Shown here: positions 9,565-19,073 of the stretch, piece after piece
How the letters are laid out: each line of letters begins with the position of its first letter
How positions within the stretch are numbered: the first letter of the stretch is position 1
From: Halobellus sp. Atlit-31R
GTDB taxonomy: Archaea; Halobacteriota; Halobacteria; Halobacteriales; Haloferacaceae
Direction: 5' to 3'
NCBI GenBank assembly: GCA_003665935.1
Contig: QPLR01000003.1
Coordinates: 434,001 to 498,000, forward strand
Length of the DNA stretch: 64,000 bases
Translations under genes and position numbers: made by a program
The notes under the pieces: generated by a model
What the model was told of the DNA's origin: nothing
What the model saw: only the letters and a program-made list of their open reading frames with translations
Database searches by the model: none

Positions 9565-9987
9565 GTGTCCCTCGCTACCCGGCTCGCCGACGAGTTCGGA
9601 GAGTTCCTCCACGTCGCAGTGCTGTGGTTCCTGCTCAACTCGGCGTTCACGCCGGTGAGCGTCGTCACGTCGGCGCTGCCGCTGTCGCCGCCTGCTCAGG
9701 AGCTGTACGCACCGATTCTCTCGGTCGCTGGCGTCGCCGTCGTCCGATACTACAACCCCTCCTGGGAACTGCTCCGCGGCTTCGTCGTGGGCGTCGCGAC
9801 GATGGTGACGTTCCTCGTGCTGCACGTCTTCTCGGGGCTCGGGCGCGTCGTCGCTACGGGCGGATCGTGGGGCGCGTTCGGACTCACGCTCGCGTGCTGG
9901 CTCGTCGCGCTCGCTGTCGGGGTGGCGCTCGGACACCCGCGGACGTGGCGGTGGTTCCGGGCGTACGTCGGGGTCGAGTCGAGGTGA
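9565..9987 (+). CDS. Small integral membrane protein, unknown function
   Basis: 140 residues starting at GTG. About four hydrophobic segments are visible: HVAVLWFLLNSAF, LYAPILSVAGVAVV, FVVGVATMVTFLVLHVFSGL and FGLTLACWLVALAVGVALG. I recognise no catalytic motif or family. It is divergent from hemC with 135 bp between them and convergent with the next membrane-protein gene. The charged C-terminal tail is probably cytoplasmic. Confidence 0.6.
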   Translation: MSLATRLADEFGEFLHVAVLWFLLNSAFTPVSVVTSALPLSPPAQELYAPILSVAGVAVVRYYNPSWELLRGFVVGVATMVTFLVLHVFSGLGRVVATGGSWGAFGLTLACWLVALAVGVALGHPRTWRWFRAYVGVESR

Positions 9988-10018
9988 ACGGCGGGTCGCT
10001 GGAGGTCGAGGAGTGGTC

Positions 10019-10666
10019 TCAGGGCGTCCCGACGGCGACGTGCCGCTTGTAGAGGTAGTACAGCGCCAACACGACGCTCAGGGTGAACGCCGTCAGTACG
10101 ACCGTCGCGAGGGCGGCGAGCCCCCAGACCAGCGGATCGGGCGTCCACGACGCCTCGGACTCGGCGATCGCCCGCGCGTCGACGTAGGTCGCGACCGGGA
10201 ACAGGACGGTGAGTACGAGGCCGACGAGCCCCAAGAGCGGGAACACGACGATCGCGCCGAACGCGGTGGCGATCCCGCCGGTGAGAAACAGATCGAAGAA
10301 GAACGCGCCGACGAACAGGACGGCGAGAACCACACCGAGCACGACCGACAGCGGGATCGCGGCGATCCAGTACCACCACCGCGAGTCGACGCTGGCGCGG
10401 GGGGGCAGATCGCCGACCGGGTCGTTCACCTCCGAGGAGGACGCTGGGCCGGTGGCGGTGCTGTGGGCGTCGACGTCGACGTTCCGAGCGTCGGCGTCGG
10501 TGGCGGCATCGACGTTCCCAGCGTCGGCGTCGGTGGCGACGCGTCGGCGGTCGGAAACGGGTTGCGCGTTCTCGGACTGTGGCGCTTCGTTCGCCCGCGG
10601 CGATTCGTCGGCCGGCGTCGACTCGTTCGCCGGAGACTCCGCGTCGTCGGGAGGAGGGCTGGTCAT
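10019..10666 (-). CDS. Membrane protein with disordered N terminus, unknown function
   Basis: About 215 residues from the ATG of MTSPPPDDAESPANE. The first 90 or so residues are Pro/Ala/Asp-rich and contain the near-repeats DADAGNVDAATDADARNVD. They are followed by four hydrophobic helices (WIAAIPLSVVLGVVLAVLFVGAFF, IATAFGAIVVFPLLGLVGLVLTVLF, WGLAALATVVLTAFTLSVVLALYYLY). No recognised family motif. A TTG two codons upstream is possible but the ATG is preferred. It is convergent with the preceding gene. Confidence 0.6.
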   Translation of the reverse strand: MTSPPPDDAESPANESTPADESPRANEAPQSENAQPVSDRRRVATDADAGNVDAATDADARNVDVDAHSTATGPASSSEVNDPVGDLPPRASVDSRWWYWIAAIPLSVVLGVVLAVLFVGAFFFDLFLTGGIATAFGAIVVFPLLGLVGLVLTVLFPVATYVDARAIAESEASWTPDPLVWGLAALATVVLTAFTLSVVLALYYLYKRHVAVGTP

Positions 10667-10724
10667 ACGCAACGGTTGGGCGGTTTCGCAGAAAAACGTC
10701 GGGCCGGCACCTCGCTTCGGGCGA

Positions 10725-12065
10725 CTACAGCGCCGCTTTGTACGCTTCGAGCGTCTCCTCGACGTCCTCGTCGGTGTGGGCGTAGGAGACGAACTGCGAT
10801 TCGAACTGATTGGCCGTGAGGAAGATGCCCTGCGCTTTCATCTCCTGCCAGAAGATCCGCTCCCAGCGCTCGGTCTCGGCGTCGGCGACGTCCGCGCCCG
10901 TCTTCGGGCAGTGCTCGTAGCGCGCACACGACTCGCGCTGTCGGCAGCCGGCGTCGCAGACGTCCGCGTCGTCGGCGACAGCTCCCTCGCGCGTGAAGGT
11001 CGTCTTGAACATCGAGTCGGTGCCGACGACGGTGTAGTCGGGAGCCTGGTCGGCGGCGATCTCGGCGATCCCCCGTCGGAGCCGCTCGCCGAGGCGGTTC
11101 ACGTGCTCGTAGACGTCGTTCTCGGCGGCGTACTTGAGCGACTCGTAGCCGGCGGCCATCGTCACCGGATGGCCCGAGAAGGTGCCGGACTGGAAGACGT
11201 CGCCCGCGGGCGTGAAGTGCTCGATGATCTCCGAGCGGCCGCCGATCGCGCCGACGGGGAACCCCCCGCCGACGATCTTGCCGAACGTCGTCACGTCGGG
11301 CGTGACGCCGAACTTGCCCTGCGCGCACTGGAGGCCGCCGACGCGGAAGCCCGTGATGACCTCGTCGAAGATGAGCAGCGAATCGTGGGCCGCAGTGAGT
11401 TCGCGGAGCCGTTCGAGGTAGCCGTCGACCGGAAGAACGATCCCGGTGTTTGCGAGGATCGGTTCGGTCATCACCGCCGCGATCTCGTCGCCGTGGGCCT
11501 CGAAGACCCGTTCGATCGCCGCCGCGTCGTTGAACGGGACCGGGATCGTGTGTTCCGCGAACGACGAGGGGATGCCGGGCGTGCTCGGCTCCGTGTGCCC
11601 GGGCTCGCCCTCGACGAGCGTCGACTCCTGTGCGCCGTGGTAGCCGCCCTGCATCACGACGATCTTGTCGCGGCCGGTGTAACCGCGGGCGAGACGGACC
11701 GCCGAGACGGTCGCCTCGGTACCGGAGTTGACGAAACGGATCATCTCGACGGAGGGGACGTGCCGGGCGACGAACTCCGCGAGGTCGACTTCGATCTCCG
11801 TGGGCGCGCCGTACATCGGGCCGTCAGCGGCGTGCGACTGGACGGCCGCGCGCACGGGGTCGGGCATATCGTGACCGTACAGCAGCGGCCCGTAGCCCAT
11901 CACGTAGTCGAGATAGCGGTTGCCGTCGGCGTCGACGACGTGCGCGCCGTCGCCGCGCTCGATGAAGAACGGGTACGGCCGGGTTGCCCGCACAGAGGAG
12001 TTGACGCCGCCGGGCAGCACCGACAGCGCGCGGTCGTACAGCGCCCGCGACTCGTCGTGGTTCAT
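10725..12065 (-). CDS. hemL: Glutamate-1-semialdehyde 2,1-aminomutase
   Basis: 446 residues from [21 protein letters not shown] class-III PLP enzyme with [31 protein letters not shown] and the Schiff-base lysine Lys263 in [14 protein letters not shown]. It makes 5-aminolevulinate in the C5 haem pathway. Odd feature: near the C terminus, between KTTFTREG and [11 protein letters not shown], lies a Cys-rich insert with Cys370, Cys374, Cys380 and Cys386 (C-x3-C-x5-C-x5-C), which could bind a metal and is absent from the textbook enzyme. The long upstream extension of the frame was rejected because it has no family similarity. Confidence 0.93.
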   Translation of the reverse strand: MNHDESRALYDRALSVLPGGVNSSVRATRPYPFFIERGDGAHVVDADGNRYLDYVMGYGPLLYGHDMPDPVRAAVQSHAADGPMYGAPTEIEVDLAEFVARHVPSVEMIRFVNSGTEATVSAVRLARGYTGRDKIVVMQGGYHGAQESTLVEGEPGHTEPSTPGIPSSFAEHTIPVPFNDAAAIERVFEAHGDEIAAVMTEPILANTGIVLPVDGYLERLRELTAAHDSLLIFDEVITGFRVGGLQCAQGKFGVTPDVTTFGKIVGGGFPVGAIGGRSEIIEHFTPAGDVFQSGTFSGHPVTMAAGYESLKYAAENDVYEHVNRLGERLRRGIAEIAADQAPDYTVVGTDSMFKTTFTREGAVADDADVCDAGCRQRESCARYEHCPKTGADVADAETERWERIFWQEMKAQGIFLTANQFESQFVSYAHTDEDVEETLEAYKAAL

Positions 12066-12192
12066 ACCTCCCGCTTCGGCTGGCGCGCTCAAAATCCTTG
12101 TCGCTTCGCGCGGTCCCCCGCGGCGCCGCTGGACCGCCAGCGCGCACCCGGCCGGGTCGCGACCGCGCGGTGTCGGTTCGAGACGCACCCGG

Positions 12193-12261
12193 CGCAGACG
12201 ATGGGACTCATTCGGCGCAGACGACGGGGCTCATTCGGGGTAGACGATGGGACTTATTCGC
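12193..12261. repeat. 3 x 23-bp tandem repeat overlapping the 3' end of the CPBP gene
   Basis: Three consecutive 23-bp units at 12193-12215, 12216-12238 and 12239-12261 share the core GACGATGGGACTCATTCG with a few substitutions. The last copy covers the stop codon of the adjacent CPBP gene (TAA, 12254-12256). The array therefore looks like duplication outward from the gene end into the intergenic space before hemL. Confidence 0.85.
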
Positions 12262-13138
12262 CACGGAGCCATCCCAGCGCGTCCGGGTCGGTGTCCTCGG
12301 AGCCGGAGGGGGCGGGCTCGGAACCGTCCGCCGTCGGCTCGACCGCCGCCGGGCCGTCGGCCGTCGTCTCGACCGTCGCAGACTCGCTCGGGGGCGCGTC
12401 GTCCGTCGGGGCGGCGAACCGATCGGCGAGAAGCAGGCCCACAGCGTCGTTCAGCGCGTGGATGGCGATCAGCGCCGGCAGCGACCGAAACCAGAGGTAC
12501 AGAAGCGTCGTCATCAGCGCCGGCTGTGCGATCCGGGCGACTGCGTCCCGGTCCCACGTCTCGCCGGTGTGGCCGAGCGTGAACGCGACGAACGCGACAC
12601 CGCCGGAGAGCGGAAGGTTGCCGGTGAGCGCGAGCAGGCGTTCGAGCGCGTAGCCGTGAAACGCCGTCTCTTCGGTCGCGCCGGCGGTGAAAGCGACGAA
12701 CAGTCGCTCGGGGACCGAGAGCGACGCGAACGAGCCGAGACCGGCCGCGAGGCTCTCGCCGCCGTCGCCGACCCGCGCCCACAGCGGCGCGAAGAGGATG
12801 TTCGATCCGATCATCGCCGCGAGCCCGACGCCGACCTGAAAGACGAGGCGCTCGACGGAGTCGATCCGCCAGCCGATCGAGGCGAGGGAGTTGCCTTCGA
12901 CCGCGACCACGACGACGAGGAGCGCCGGAACCGACCACTTCCAGACGTGTTCGCGCAAGTCGGTGGCGAGCGGCGGCACGGGTCCGCGAGGCTCGGAGCG
13001 GCTCCCGTCGGGGGCGGCGTCATCGGGCTCGGCGTGTCGCCCGCGACGGGCCGCGAAGGTGTAGCGGACTCGATCGAGGGCCTCGAACCCGACGAGGGCG
13101 ACGGCGAGTCCGATGGCAGTGGCCGGCGTCAGTTCCAC
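12254..13138 (-). CDS. CPBP-family intramembrane protease (CAAX-protease-like)
   Basis: 294 residues with about seven membrane segments. The family motifs are present but altered: motif 1 reads EETAFHG, where the usual EExxxR has histidine for arginine. Motif 2 is FTLGH and motif 3 HALND. The C-terminal 60 residues are disordered and acidic. Family members cleave within membranes or mature prenylated or secreted peptides. The function here is unknown and the R-to-H change makes activity uncertain. It lies between glnK and hemL, co-directional with both. Confidence 0.78.
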   Translation of the reverse strand: MELTPATAIGLAVALVGFEALDRVRYTFAARRGRHAEPDDAAPDGSRSEPRGPVPPLATDLREHVWKWSVPALLVVVVAVEGNSLASIGWRIDSVERLVFQVGVGLAAMIGSNILFAPLWARVGDGGESLAAGLGSFASLSVPERLFVAFTAGATEETAFHGYALERLLALTGNLPLSGGVAFVAFTLGHTGETWDRDAVARIAQPALMTTLLYLWFRSLPALIAIHALNDAVGLLLADRFAAPTDDAPPSESATVETTADGPAAVEPTADGSEPAPSGSEDTDPDALGWLRGE

Positions 13139-13201
13139 GTCCGGAGTGCAGTGAGCGCCGGTCTTTGCTTTTTCTCTCCGGGACGAACGGGCCCGACGCC
13201 G

Positions 13202-13570
13202 CTACACCGCGTCGGGGCCGCTCTTGCCCGTGCGGATCTGCCGCGCGGACTCGACGGGGAGGACGAAGATCTTCCCGTCGCCTTTCGCACCGGTGTGTGC
13301 CGCGTCGGCGATCGCGTCGACGACGTCGTCGGCCGGGACGTCGGCGACGATACACTCGACTTTCACCTTCTGGTGGAGGTCGACTGTGTACTCCTCGCCG
13401 CGCCACTGGCCTTTCTTCGCGGGTTGGGAGCCGCGGCCCGAGACGTTCGTGACCGTCAGCGACGGCGCGCCGGCTTCCGCGAGCGCCTGCTTGACTTCCG
13501 AGAGCATGTCGGGGCGGATGTACGCCATCACCAGTTTGATCTCGCTGTCGTCGGTTGCTGTATCGCTCAT
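13202..13570 (-). CDS. glnK: P-II nitrogen regulatory protein GlnK (copy 1)
   Basis: 122 residues. P-II fold signatures are VSGRGSQ at the T-loop start, [21 protein letters not shown], and [19 protein letters not shown] (ATP and C-loop region). The position equivalent to the uridylylated Tyr51 is Trp (GQWRGEEY), so regulation by uridylylation is not expected; direct ATP, ADP and 2-oxoglutarate binding is. It overlaps the amt stop by four bases, so it is co-translated with the transporter it is expected to block. It is about 88% identical to the second GlnK 2.2 kb away. Confidence 0.95.
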   Translation of the reverse strand: MSDTATDDSEIKLVMAYIRPDMLSEVKQALAEAGAPSLTVTNVSGRGSQPAKKGQWRGEEYTVDLHQKVKVECIVADVPADDVVDAIADAAHTGAKGDGKIFVLPVESARQIRTGKSGPDAV

Positions 13571-14958
13571 ACCGAATCATCTCCCTCGTCGACCGAATCT
13601 GTTTGGGTCAGGCCGCCGTCCGGGCGGATCACGCCGCCGTCGACGCGTGCGCCCGACTCGTCGGGGCCGCCGAACTCCGGGTAGGTGTCGACACCGTGTT
13701 CGGAGGTGTCGAGCCCTTCGAGCTCGTGCTGGCGGGAGACGCGCGCTTGGCCGACTGCGCGGAACGCGCCGAAGACGAGCGCCGTCGCCGCGAACGTCCA
13801 GCCTCCGATGACGACGACGCCGACGATCTGCGGGATCGCCAGTTCGACGACCGAAGCGGTGCCGTTCCAGACGCCCGTAGCGAAGAGCGGGTACGCCAGC
13901 GCGCCGAGCACGCCGGCGGAGCCGTGGACCGGGAAAACCGCACAGACGTCGTCGATCTGGAGGCGCTTCTCGACGAACTCGAAGACGATCGGCAGCTGTG
14001 CGCCGGCGAGGAGTCCGACGAGGAGCGCGCCCGGCCAGACGATGGCGTCGGCGATCGAGGTGATGCCGACGAGACCGGCGAGGACGCCGTTGGCGACGTA
14101 GAGCGTATCGACCTTGCCCGTTCGATACGTCGCGACGGCCGCAGCGCCGATCGCGCCGGCGGCCATTCCCAGCGTCGTCACGAGCGCGACGCGACCGACC
14201 GTCTGGAAGGAGCCGAGGACGACCTCACCGGAGTCACTCAGCGCCAGCGGCGAGGCGGAGGTCCCGACGTTGAAGCCGTACCAGCCGAAGGCGAGCACGA
14301 GCGTCCCGAGGACGGCGAACGTCATCGAGTGTCCGGGGATGACGTTCACGGAGCCGTCGGCGTTGAAGCGGTTCACCCGCGGGCCGATGATCCACGCGGC
14401 CGTCAGGCCGGCGATACCGCCCATCGCGTGGACGATCACGCCGCCGGCGAAGTCGTAGAAGCCGAGCGACGAGAGGAATCCGCCCGCCCAGGTGAAGCCG
14501 ACGACGACCGGGTAGATGACGGCCGCGAGCAGGATGGTGTAGCTGACGTACGCGCGGAGCTTTGCGCGCCCCGCGACCGCGCCGGAGACGATCGTGGCGG
14601 CCGTCATCGCGAAGACGGCCCCGAACAGCCAGTCGACCCAGGCGGCGGCGTTGCCGGCCGCTGGCGAGTAGATGTCGGTGAACGCACCGACGACCGAGTA
14701 GACGCCACCACCGGTCAGCCCGCCGACGATCGTCGAGATCGCTGCGCCGGCGAGGAAGAACACGATGACGCCGACGCTCCAGGTCAGAAGGTTCTTCGTC
14801 AACTGATTGGCGACGTTCTTCGAGCGGACCTGTCCCGCTTCCAGCATCGCGAAGCCGGCGTGCATAAAGAAGATCAGGAACGTGACCGTGAGGACCCAGA
14901 GCAGATTGACGCCCTGCACGACGGCCGAGAGATCGGACTGGAGGACGCTGTTCAACAT
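13567..14958 (-). CDS. amt: Ammonium transporter Amt (copy 1)
   Basis: 463 residues from [18 protein letters not shown], with eleven expected membrane helices. Amt signatures include [38 protein letters not shown], the pore His region [16 protein letters not shown] and [18 protein letters not shown]. It conducts ammonium across the membrane. The start was chosen at the Met just before the first helix rather than 23 codons upstream. The gene precedes glnK in one transcription unit. A 9-bp-arm palindrome and an AT-rich TATA-like box lie upstream. Confidence 0.95.
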   Translation of the reverse strand: MLNSVLQSDLSAVVQGVNLLWVLTVTFLIFFMHAGFAMLEAGQVRSKNVANQLTKNLLTWSVGVIVFFLAGAAISTIVGGLTGGGVYSVVGAFTDIYSPAAGNAAAWVDWLFGAVFAMTAATIVSGAVAGRAKLRAYVSYTILLAAVIYPVVVGFTWAGGFLSSLGFYDFAGGVIVHAMGGIAGLTAAWIIGPRVNRFNADGSVNVIPGHSMTFAVLGTLVLAFGWYGFNVGTSASPLALSDSGEVVLGSFQTVGRVALVTTLGMAAGAIGAAAVATYRTGKVDTLYVANGVLAGLVGITSIADAIVWPGALLVGLLAGAQLPIVFEFVEKRLQIDDVCAVFPVHGSAGVLGALAYPLFATGVWNGTASVVELAIPQIVGVVVIGGWTFAATALVFGAFRAVGQARVSRQHELEGLDTSEHGVDTYPEFGGPDESGARVDGGVIRPDGGLTQTDSVDEGDDSV

Positions 14959-15413
14959 TCGATACCACGCACGGTTGGTGCAGCCGCGTGACTTGGACGG
15001 TCGTACATTTGTTGATCCGATTCGCAAACCTACGTTCGCGAATCCCGACGAATACTACTCACCAACGTAGATATAATTATTTTCGTTTATTTATTCAAAT
15101 AATATCTACTGTAAACCACATACGTCCAAAGTAATGAGACATAGAAACAATATAAGGTTGTTCTTTCGATAGAGACGCGACAATTGTTGCCTGGCTTTGT
15201 GACGTTCGTCTTCGTGGATTCACGGACCGCGGCTGGACGGCGCAGGGGGCCGCGAGCGGCCGGCGCGCGCGACAGAGAGCAGCAGCGAGTTGGTCGATAG
15301 CCAGAGAAAGTGACCGGCGTGTCAGTGCCGAGAGAGCTGAGAGGTGAGGTCGAAAGCACGGTGCCGCAGAACGGAGGAGAGGACCGCAACGACGCCCGTC
15401 AGCGGGAGGCCGG
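14959..15413. promoter_or_regulatory. Regulatory region upstream of amt copy 1
   Basis: 455 bp without a convincing gene. The tract 15050-15150 is conspicuously AT-rich against the GC-rich background. A TATA-like ATAATTATAT on the minus strand (15071-15080) would place transcription start near 15048, about 90 nt before the amt ATG. The remainder up to 15413 is the 3' flank of the upstream glnK and shows no recognisable element. A 100-codon frame at 15087-15389 lacks any family feature and was not accepted. Confidence 0.55.
15021..15042 (-). promoter_or_regulatory. Operator-like inverted repeat in the amt copy 1 leader
   Basis: Arms TTCGCAAAC (15021-15029) and GTTCGCGAA (15034-15042) are complementary at 8 of 9 positions around the spacer CTAC. 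It sits 63-84 bp upstream of the amt start and just downstream of the inferred transcription start, where a bound repressor would block transcription. The protein that binds is unknown; a nitrogen regulator is an inference from context. Confidence 0.5.
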
Positions 15414-15764
15414 TCAGACGGCGTCGGGGCCGGTCTTGCCCGTCCGGATCTGGTACGCGGACTCGACAGGCAGGACGAACACCTTGCCGTCGCCTTTCTC
15501 GTCGGTCTGCGCCGCGTCGACGATCGCCTCGGCGACGTCGTCGGCGGGGATGTCGGCGACGATACACTCGACTTTCACCTTCTGGTGGAGGTCGACGGTG
15601 TACTCCTCGCCGCGCCACTGACCTTTCTTCGCGGGTTGGGAGCCGCGTCCCGAGACGTTCGTGACCGTCAGCGACGGCGCGCCGACTTCCGCGAGCGCCT
15701 GTTTGACCGCCGAGAGCATATCCGGCCGGATGTACGCCATCACCAGTTTGATCTCGTCACTCAT
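15414..15764 (-). CDS. glnK: P-II nitrogen regulatory protein GlnK (copy 2)
   Basis: 116 residues beginning [17 protein letters not shown]. Same motifs as copy 1, again with Trp in place of the modifiable T-loop Tyr (GQWRGEEY). Its start overlaps the end of the second amt gene by eight bases. The central coding stretch is almost identical to copy 1 at DNA level, including third positions. By context it controls the adjacent Amt; mixed trimers with copy 1 are conceivable. Confidence 0.95.
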   Translation of the reverse strand: MSDEIKLVMAYIRPDMLSAVKQALAEVGAPSLTVTNVSGRGSQPAKKGQWRGEEYTVDLHQKVKVECIVADIPADDVAEAIVDAAQTDEKGDGKVFVLPVESAYQIRTGKTGPDAV

Positions 15765-17130
15765 CGTCGGTCACCTCCGTCTCCGTGGTGTCGACACCGC
15801 CGTCGGTGCGGACGTCGCCGCCGTCGGTGGCGACGGTGCTCTCGCGGCGCTCGTTGGGGACGAATTCGGGGTAGACCGAGACGCCGTGTTCGCCCTCGTC
15901 GAGGCCTGCAGTCTCTTCACTCTCGCTCACACGCAGGCCGACGAGCGAGTCGAGTGCCACGAGCGCGACCGCCGAGGCGGCGATCGTCCAGCCCGCGATG
16001 ACGGCGACGCCGACGACCTGGAGCACGAACTGATTGAGCGCGAAGCCGCCGACCGCGAAGATCGGGATGAGCGCGGTGCCGGCCGCGCCGGCGACGCCGT
16101 GGACGGCGAAGACGCCGCAGACGTCGTCGACTTTCAGCGTGTCCACGGTGAAGCGGAACGCCGGCAGGACCAGGAAACCGCCGAGTCCGCCGAGCAGCGC
16201 GCCGCCCCACCACGTGACGTGGGGGACCGCGCCCGTGACAGCCACCAGACCGGCCAGCAGGCCGTTGGCGGTCCAGAGCGGATCGGGCTTGCCCTGGTAG
16301 CGCGCGGAGGTCAGCATCGCCATCGCACCGCCGGCACCCATTCCGAGAGTCGTCACGAGCGCGACGCGGCCGAGCGCAGCGCCCATGAAGGTCAGGCTAC
16401 CGTCCTCGACCGCGAGGATGGTCGCCTGCGTACCGACGTTGAAGCCGTACCAGCCGAACGCGAGGATGAACGTCCCGAGGACGGCGAGCAGCATCGAGTG
16501 GCCCGGGATGGGCTGGCTGTTGCCGTTCTCGTCGTAGCGGCCCTTACGCGCCCCGACGAACTTCGCCGCGACCAGTCCGGCGACGCCGCCGCACATATGG
16601 ACGACGGTCGCACCGGCGAAGTCGAGGTAGCCAGCGCCGAGAGCGGCGCCGATGAATCCGCCGCTCGCGAGGAGCCCGCCGCCCCACGTGAAGCCGACGA
16701 CGACCGGGTAGATCGCCGCCGTCATCAGGATCGTGAAGATGACGTACGCCTCGAAGTTCATCCGCTCGGCGACCGCGCCGGAGACGATCGTGGCAGCCGT
16801 CATCGCGAAGACGGCCCCGAACAGCCAGCCGATCCACGCGCTCGGATCACTGACGTACGCGAACGCGCCGGCGACGCTGCCGCCGGAGGTCAGCGCCCCG
16901 ACGATACTCACCACGCCCGCGCCGGCGACGAAGTAGATGAGCGTCCCGAGGAACCAGTCGCTCATGTTCTTCATCAGCACGTTCCCGACGTTCTTCGCGC
17001 GGACCTGCCCCGCTTCGAGGAGCGCAAAGCCCGGCTGCATGAAGAAGATCAGGAACGTGACCACCAGTACCCAGACGTTGTTGACGCCGGTGGCGACCGT
17101 CGCTGGGTCGAGCTGTAACGACGTTACCAT
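15757..17130 (-). CDS. amt: Ammonium transporter Amt (copy 2)
   Basis: 457 residues. It has [58 protein letters not shown] and [16 protein letters not shown]. It is clearly a paralogue of copy 1 but diverged, by eye only roughly half identical in the N-terminal half. The start Met is seven codons before the first conserved segment. A strong TATA-like box (TTTTATATAC) lies about 95-105 bp upstream on the minus strand. It forms an amt-glnK operon with the next gene. Confidence 0.95.
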   Translation of the reverse strand: MVTSLQLDPATVATGVNNVWVLVVTFLIFFMQPGFALLEAGQVRAKNVGNVLMKNMSDWFLGTLIYFVAGAGVVSIVGALTSGGSVAGAFAYVSDPSAWIGWLFGAVFAMTAATIVSGAVAERMNFEAYVIFTILMTAAIYPVVVGFTWGGGLLASGGFIGAALGAGYLDFAGATVVHMCGGVAGLVAAKFVGARKGRYDENGNSQPIPGHSMLLAVLGTFILAFGWYGFNVGTQATILAVEDGSLTFMGAALGRVALVTTLGMGAGGAMAMLTSARYQGKPDPLWTANGLLAGLVAVTGAVPHVTWWGGALLGGLGGFLVLPAFRFTVDTLKVDDVCGVFAVHGVAGAAGTALIPIFAVGGFALNQFVLQVVGVAVIAGWTIAASAVALVALDSLVGLRVSESEETAGLDEGEHGVSVYPEFVPNERRESTVATDGGDVRTDGGVDTTETEVTDDE

Positions 17131-17467
17131 TCGGTTCCCTCCAGAGGCGGACGTTCGGTCAGCTGTGCCGCGTATTCGCTGTGATTCGTAGTGTATCTCA
17201 CGCTAAATCCTCAAGACAAGATAGTATATAAAATTTGGAGTTGAATATTTTTAGAATAGTGGTGCGTATCCAGACGTTCGTATGATTTGGTGAATAATAT
17301 TATCAGTATAAGGTCGTAAGGCGTCCAGTATCGCAGACTGAATCGCCGTTTCCGTGGACGAACGTTCAGGCAATTCCTGCCAGCCTGCCCGATTCAGCGA
17401 CCGCGCGCGGCACCCGATTCGGTATCAGAAGTTCGCTGGCAGCCACCGAATGTTGCCGGTGACCGGT
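17131..17467 (-). promoter_or_regulatory. Promoter region of amt copy 2
   Basis: 337 bp between hemB and amt. On the minus strand a haloarchaeal TATA-like element TTTTATATAC occupies 17224-17233, within an AT-rich tract (17205-17310). Transcription would start near 17200, giving a leader of about 70 nt. No strong inverted repeat like that of copy 1 was found in the leader, only a weak imperfect one around 17185-17205. The rest holds the 3' flank of hemB and nothing recognisable. Confidence 0.55.
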
Positions 17468-18448
17468 TCAGAGCGCGTCGGCGACGTCCTCGGCGAAGTA
17501 GGTGACGATCAGATCCGCGCCGGCACGCTTCATCGCGAGGAGCGATTCGTGGGCCACCGCGTCGAGGTCGAGCCAGCCCCTCTCGGCGGCCGCGTGCAGC
17601 ATCGCGTACTCGCCGGAGACGTTGTACGCCGCGACCGGGCGGTCGAACTCCGTCCGGACGTCGCGGACGATGTCGAGATACGCCAGCGCGGGTTTGACCA
17701 TCAGCACGTCGGCACCCTGTTCGACGTCGAGCCGGACCTCTCGCAGCGCCTCCCGCCCGTTGGCGGGGTCCATCTGGTAGTGCCGTCGGTCGCCGAACGC
17801 CGGCGCGCCGTCGGCGGCGTCGCGGAACGGGCCGTAGAAGGCGCTCTCGTACTTCGCCGCGTACGACATAATCGGGACGTCTTCGCGGCCCGCAGCGTCG
17901 AGCCCTTCGCGGATCGCACCGACCATCCCGTCGGTCATCGAACTCGGCGCGACCATCTCCGCGCCCGCCTCGGCGTGGGAGACGGCCGTCTTCGCCAGCA
18001 GTTCGAGCGTCGGGTCGTTCTCGACCGTCAGCGTCGGGTGCGCTGCGGCGTCGGCTTCGACGACACCGCAGTGACCGTGGCTCGTGTACTCGCAGAGGCA
18101 GACGTCGGTGATCACGTACGCGTCGGTCTCGGCGGTGATGCGCCGGACCGCCTCCTGGACGACGCCGTCGTCCGCCCACGCGCGCGTGCCGCGCTCGTCC
18201 TTCGATTCGGGGATGCCGAACACCATCACCGCCTCGACGCCCGTCTCGCGGACCTCCCGGACGCGCGCGACCGCCTCGTCGACCGGCACGCGCTCGTGGC
18301 CCGGCATCGAGTCGATCGGCACGCGCTCGTCGGTGGTCGCGTCGACGAAGACCGGCGCGACGAGGTCGTGTGCGTCGAGGCGCGTCTCGCTGACGAGCGA
18401 TCTGATCCCGTCCCGGCGGAGCCGCCGCGGGCGGTCGGTGAGGTTCAT
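17468..18448 (-). CDS. hemB: Porphobilinogen synthase (5-aminolevulinate dehydratase)
   Basis: 326 residues from MNLTDRPRRLRRDGIRSLV. The two Schiff-base lysines are Lys199 (YAAKYESAFYGPFR) and Lys252 (DVLMVKPALAYLD). The zinc site has Cys117, Cys119 and Cys127 in DVCLCEYTSHGHCG, so it is the zinc-dependent form. It condenses two 5-aminolevulinate molecules to porphobilinogen, between HemL and HemC. An upstream extension of 62 codons was rejected since it runs across the intergenic region shared with the divergent DedA gene. Confidence 0.95.
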   Translation of the reverse strand: MNLTDRPRRLRRDGIRSLVSETRLDAHDLVAPVFVDATTDERVPIDSMPGHERVPVDEAVARVREVRETGVEAVMVFGIPESKDERGTRAWADDGVVQEAVRRITAETDAYVITDVCLCEYTSHGHCGVVEADAAAHPTLTVENDPTLELLAKTAVSHAEAGAEMVAPSSMTDGMVGAIREGLDAAGREDVPIMSYAAKYESAFYGPFRDAADGAPAFGDRRHYQMDPANGREALREVRLDVEQGADVLMVKPALAYLDIVRDVRTEFDRPVAAYNVSGEYAMLHAAAERGWLDLDAVAHESLLAMKRAGADLIVTYFAEDVADAL

Positions 18449-18546
18449 ACGCGGCGTTCGCGGCGGGCGGAAAAAATCGCATCGCTCGCGTCGTCGGGAC
18501 CGCCGGAGCGAAATATGTTTGTGAGGCTCCGTGGAATGCACGAACG

Positions 18547-19071
18547 ATGTTGTCGCCGGCGCTCGCCCTCCAACTCGACGCGATGCCTCCCCGCCTGTTA
18601 GCGCTGCTGGAGTCCGAGTGGGCTTACGTCGCACTCTTCGGCGTCTTCGTCCTCGAAGGCGCGATGCTGATGTACTTCATGCCGAGCGAGCTCATCGTTC
18701 CCGGGTCGCTGCTGTTGCTCGGCGGCGACGCGCTCGTGCCGGTCCTCGGAGTCGCGGTCCTCGGGGCGACGGTCGGTCAGTACGCGCTGTTCAAAGTCGC
18801 CCAGCGCGGCGGCCGCGAGTATCTCCTCGCGAAGTCGTGGTTCCGGATCGAGGAGTCGAAACTGGAGCGCTTCGACGGGTGGTTCGAGCGCTGGGGGCCG
18901 GTCGTCGTGCCCGTGAGCAACGCGTTGCTCTTCACCCGCGGGATGCTCACCGTGCCCGCCGGCTTCGCAGAGATGGACGACCGGACGTTCGTCGGCCTCT
19001 CGGCGGCCGGGACCCTCGTGTTCGAGGTCGCTCTGGCCGGGCTCTACCTCTACGCCGACACGCTGCTGTAG
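18547..19071 (+). CDS. DedA / SNARE-associated family membrane protein
   Basis: 174 residues. It has the DedA pattern: an acidic FVLEGAMLMYFMPSELIVPGS segment in the first re-entrant region, GQYALFKVAQRGGREYL, and FDGWFERWGPVVVPVSNALLFTRGM with the conserved Arg and Pro. Family members are proposed lipid or proton-coupled transporters needed for envelope homeostasis; the substrate here is unknown. It is divergent from hemB with a 98-bp gap that must hold both promoters. Confidence 0.82.
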   Translation: MLSPALALQLDAMPPRLLALLESEWAYVALFGVFVLEGAMLMYFMPSELIVPGSLLLLGGDALVPVLGVAVLGATVGQYALFKVAQRGGREYLLAKSWFRIEESKLERFDGWFERWGPVVVPVSNALLFTRGMLTVPAGFAEMDDRTFVGLSAAGTLVFEVALAGLYLYADTLL

Positions 19072-19073
19072 TC

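Noticed and set aside
10209-12653. 814-codon plus-strand frame across hemL
   Set aside because: Antisense shadow of hemL and its neighbours; no motif.
15087-15389. 100-codon minus-strand frame between amt and glnK
   Set aside because: AT-rich promoter DNA at one end and Arg/Pro-rich low-complexity translation at the other; no family feature.
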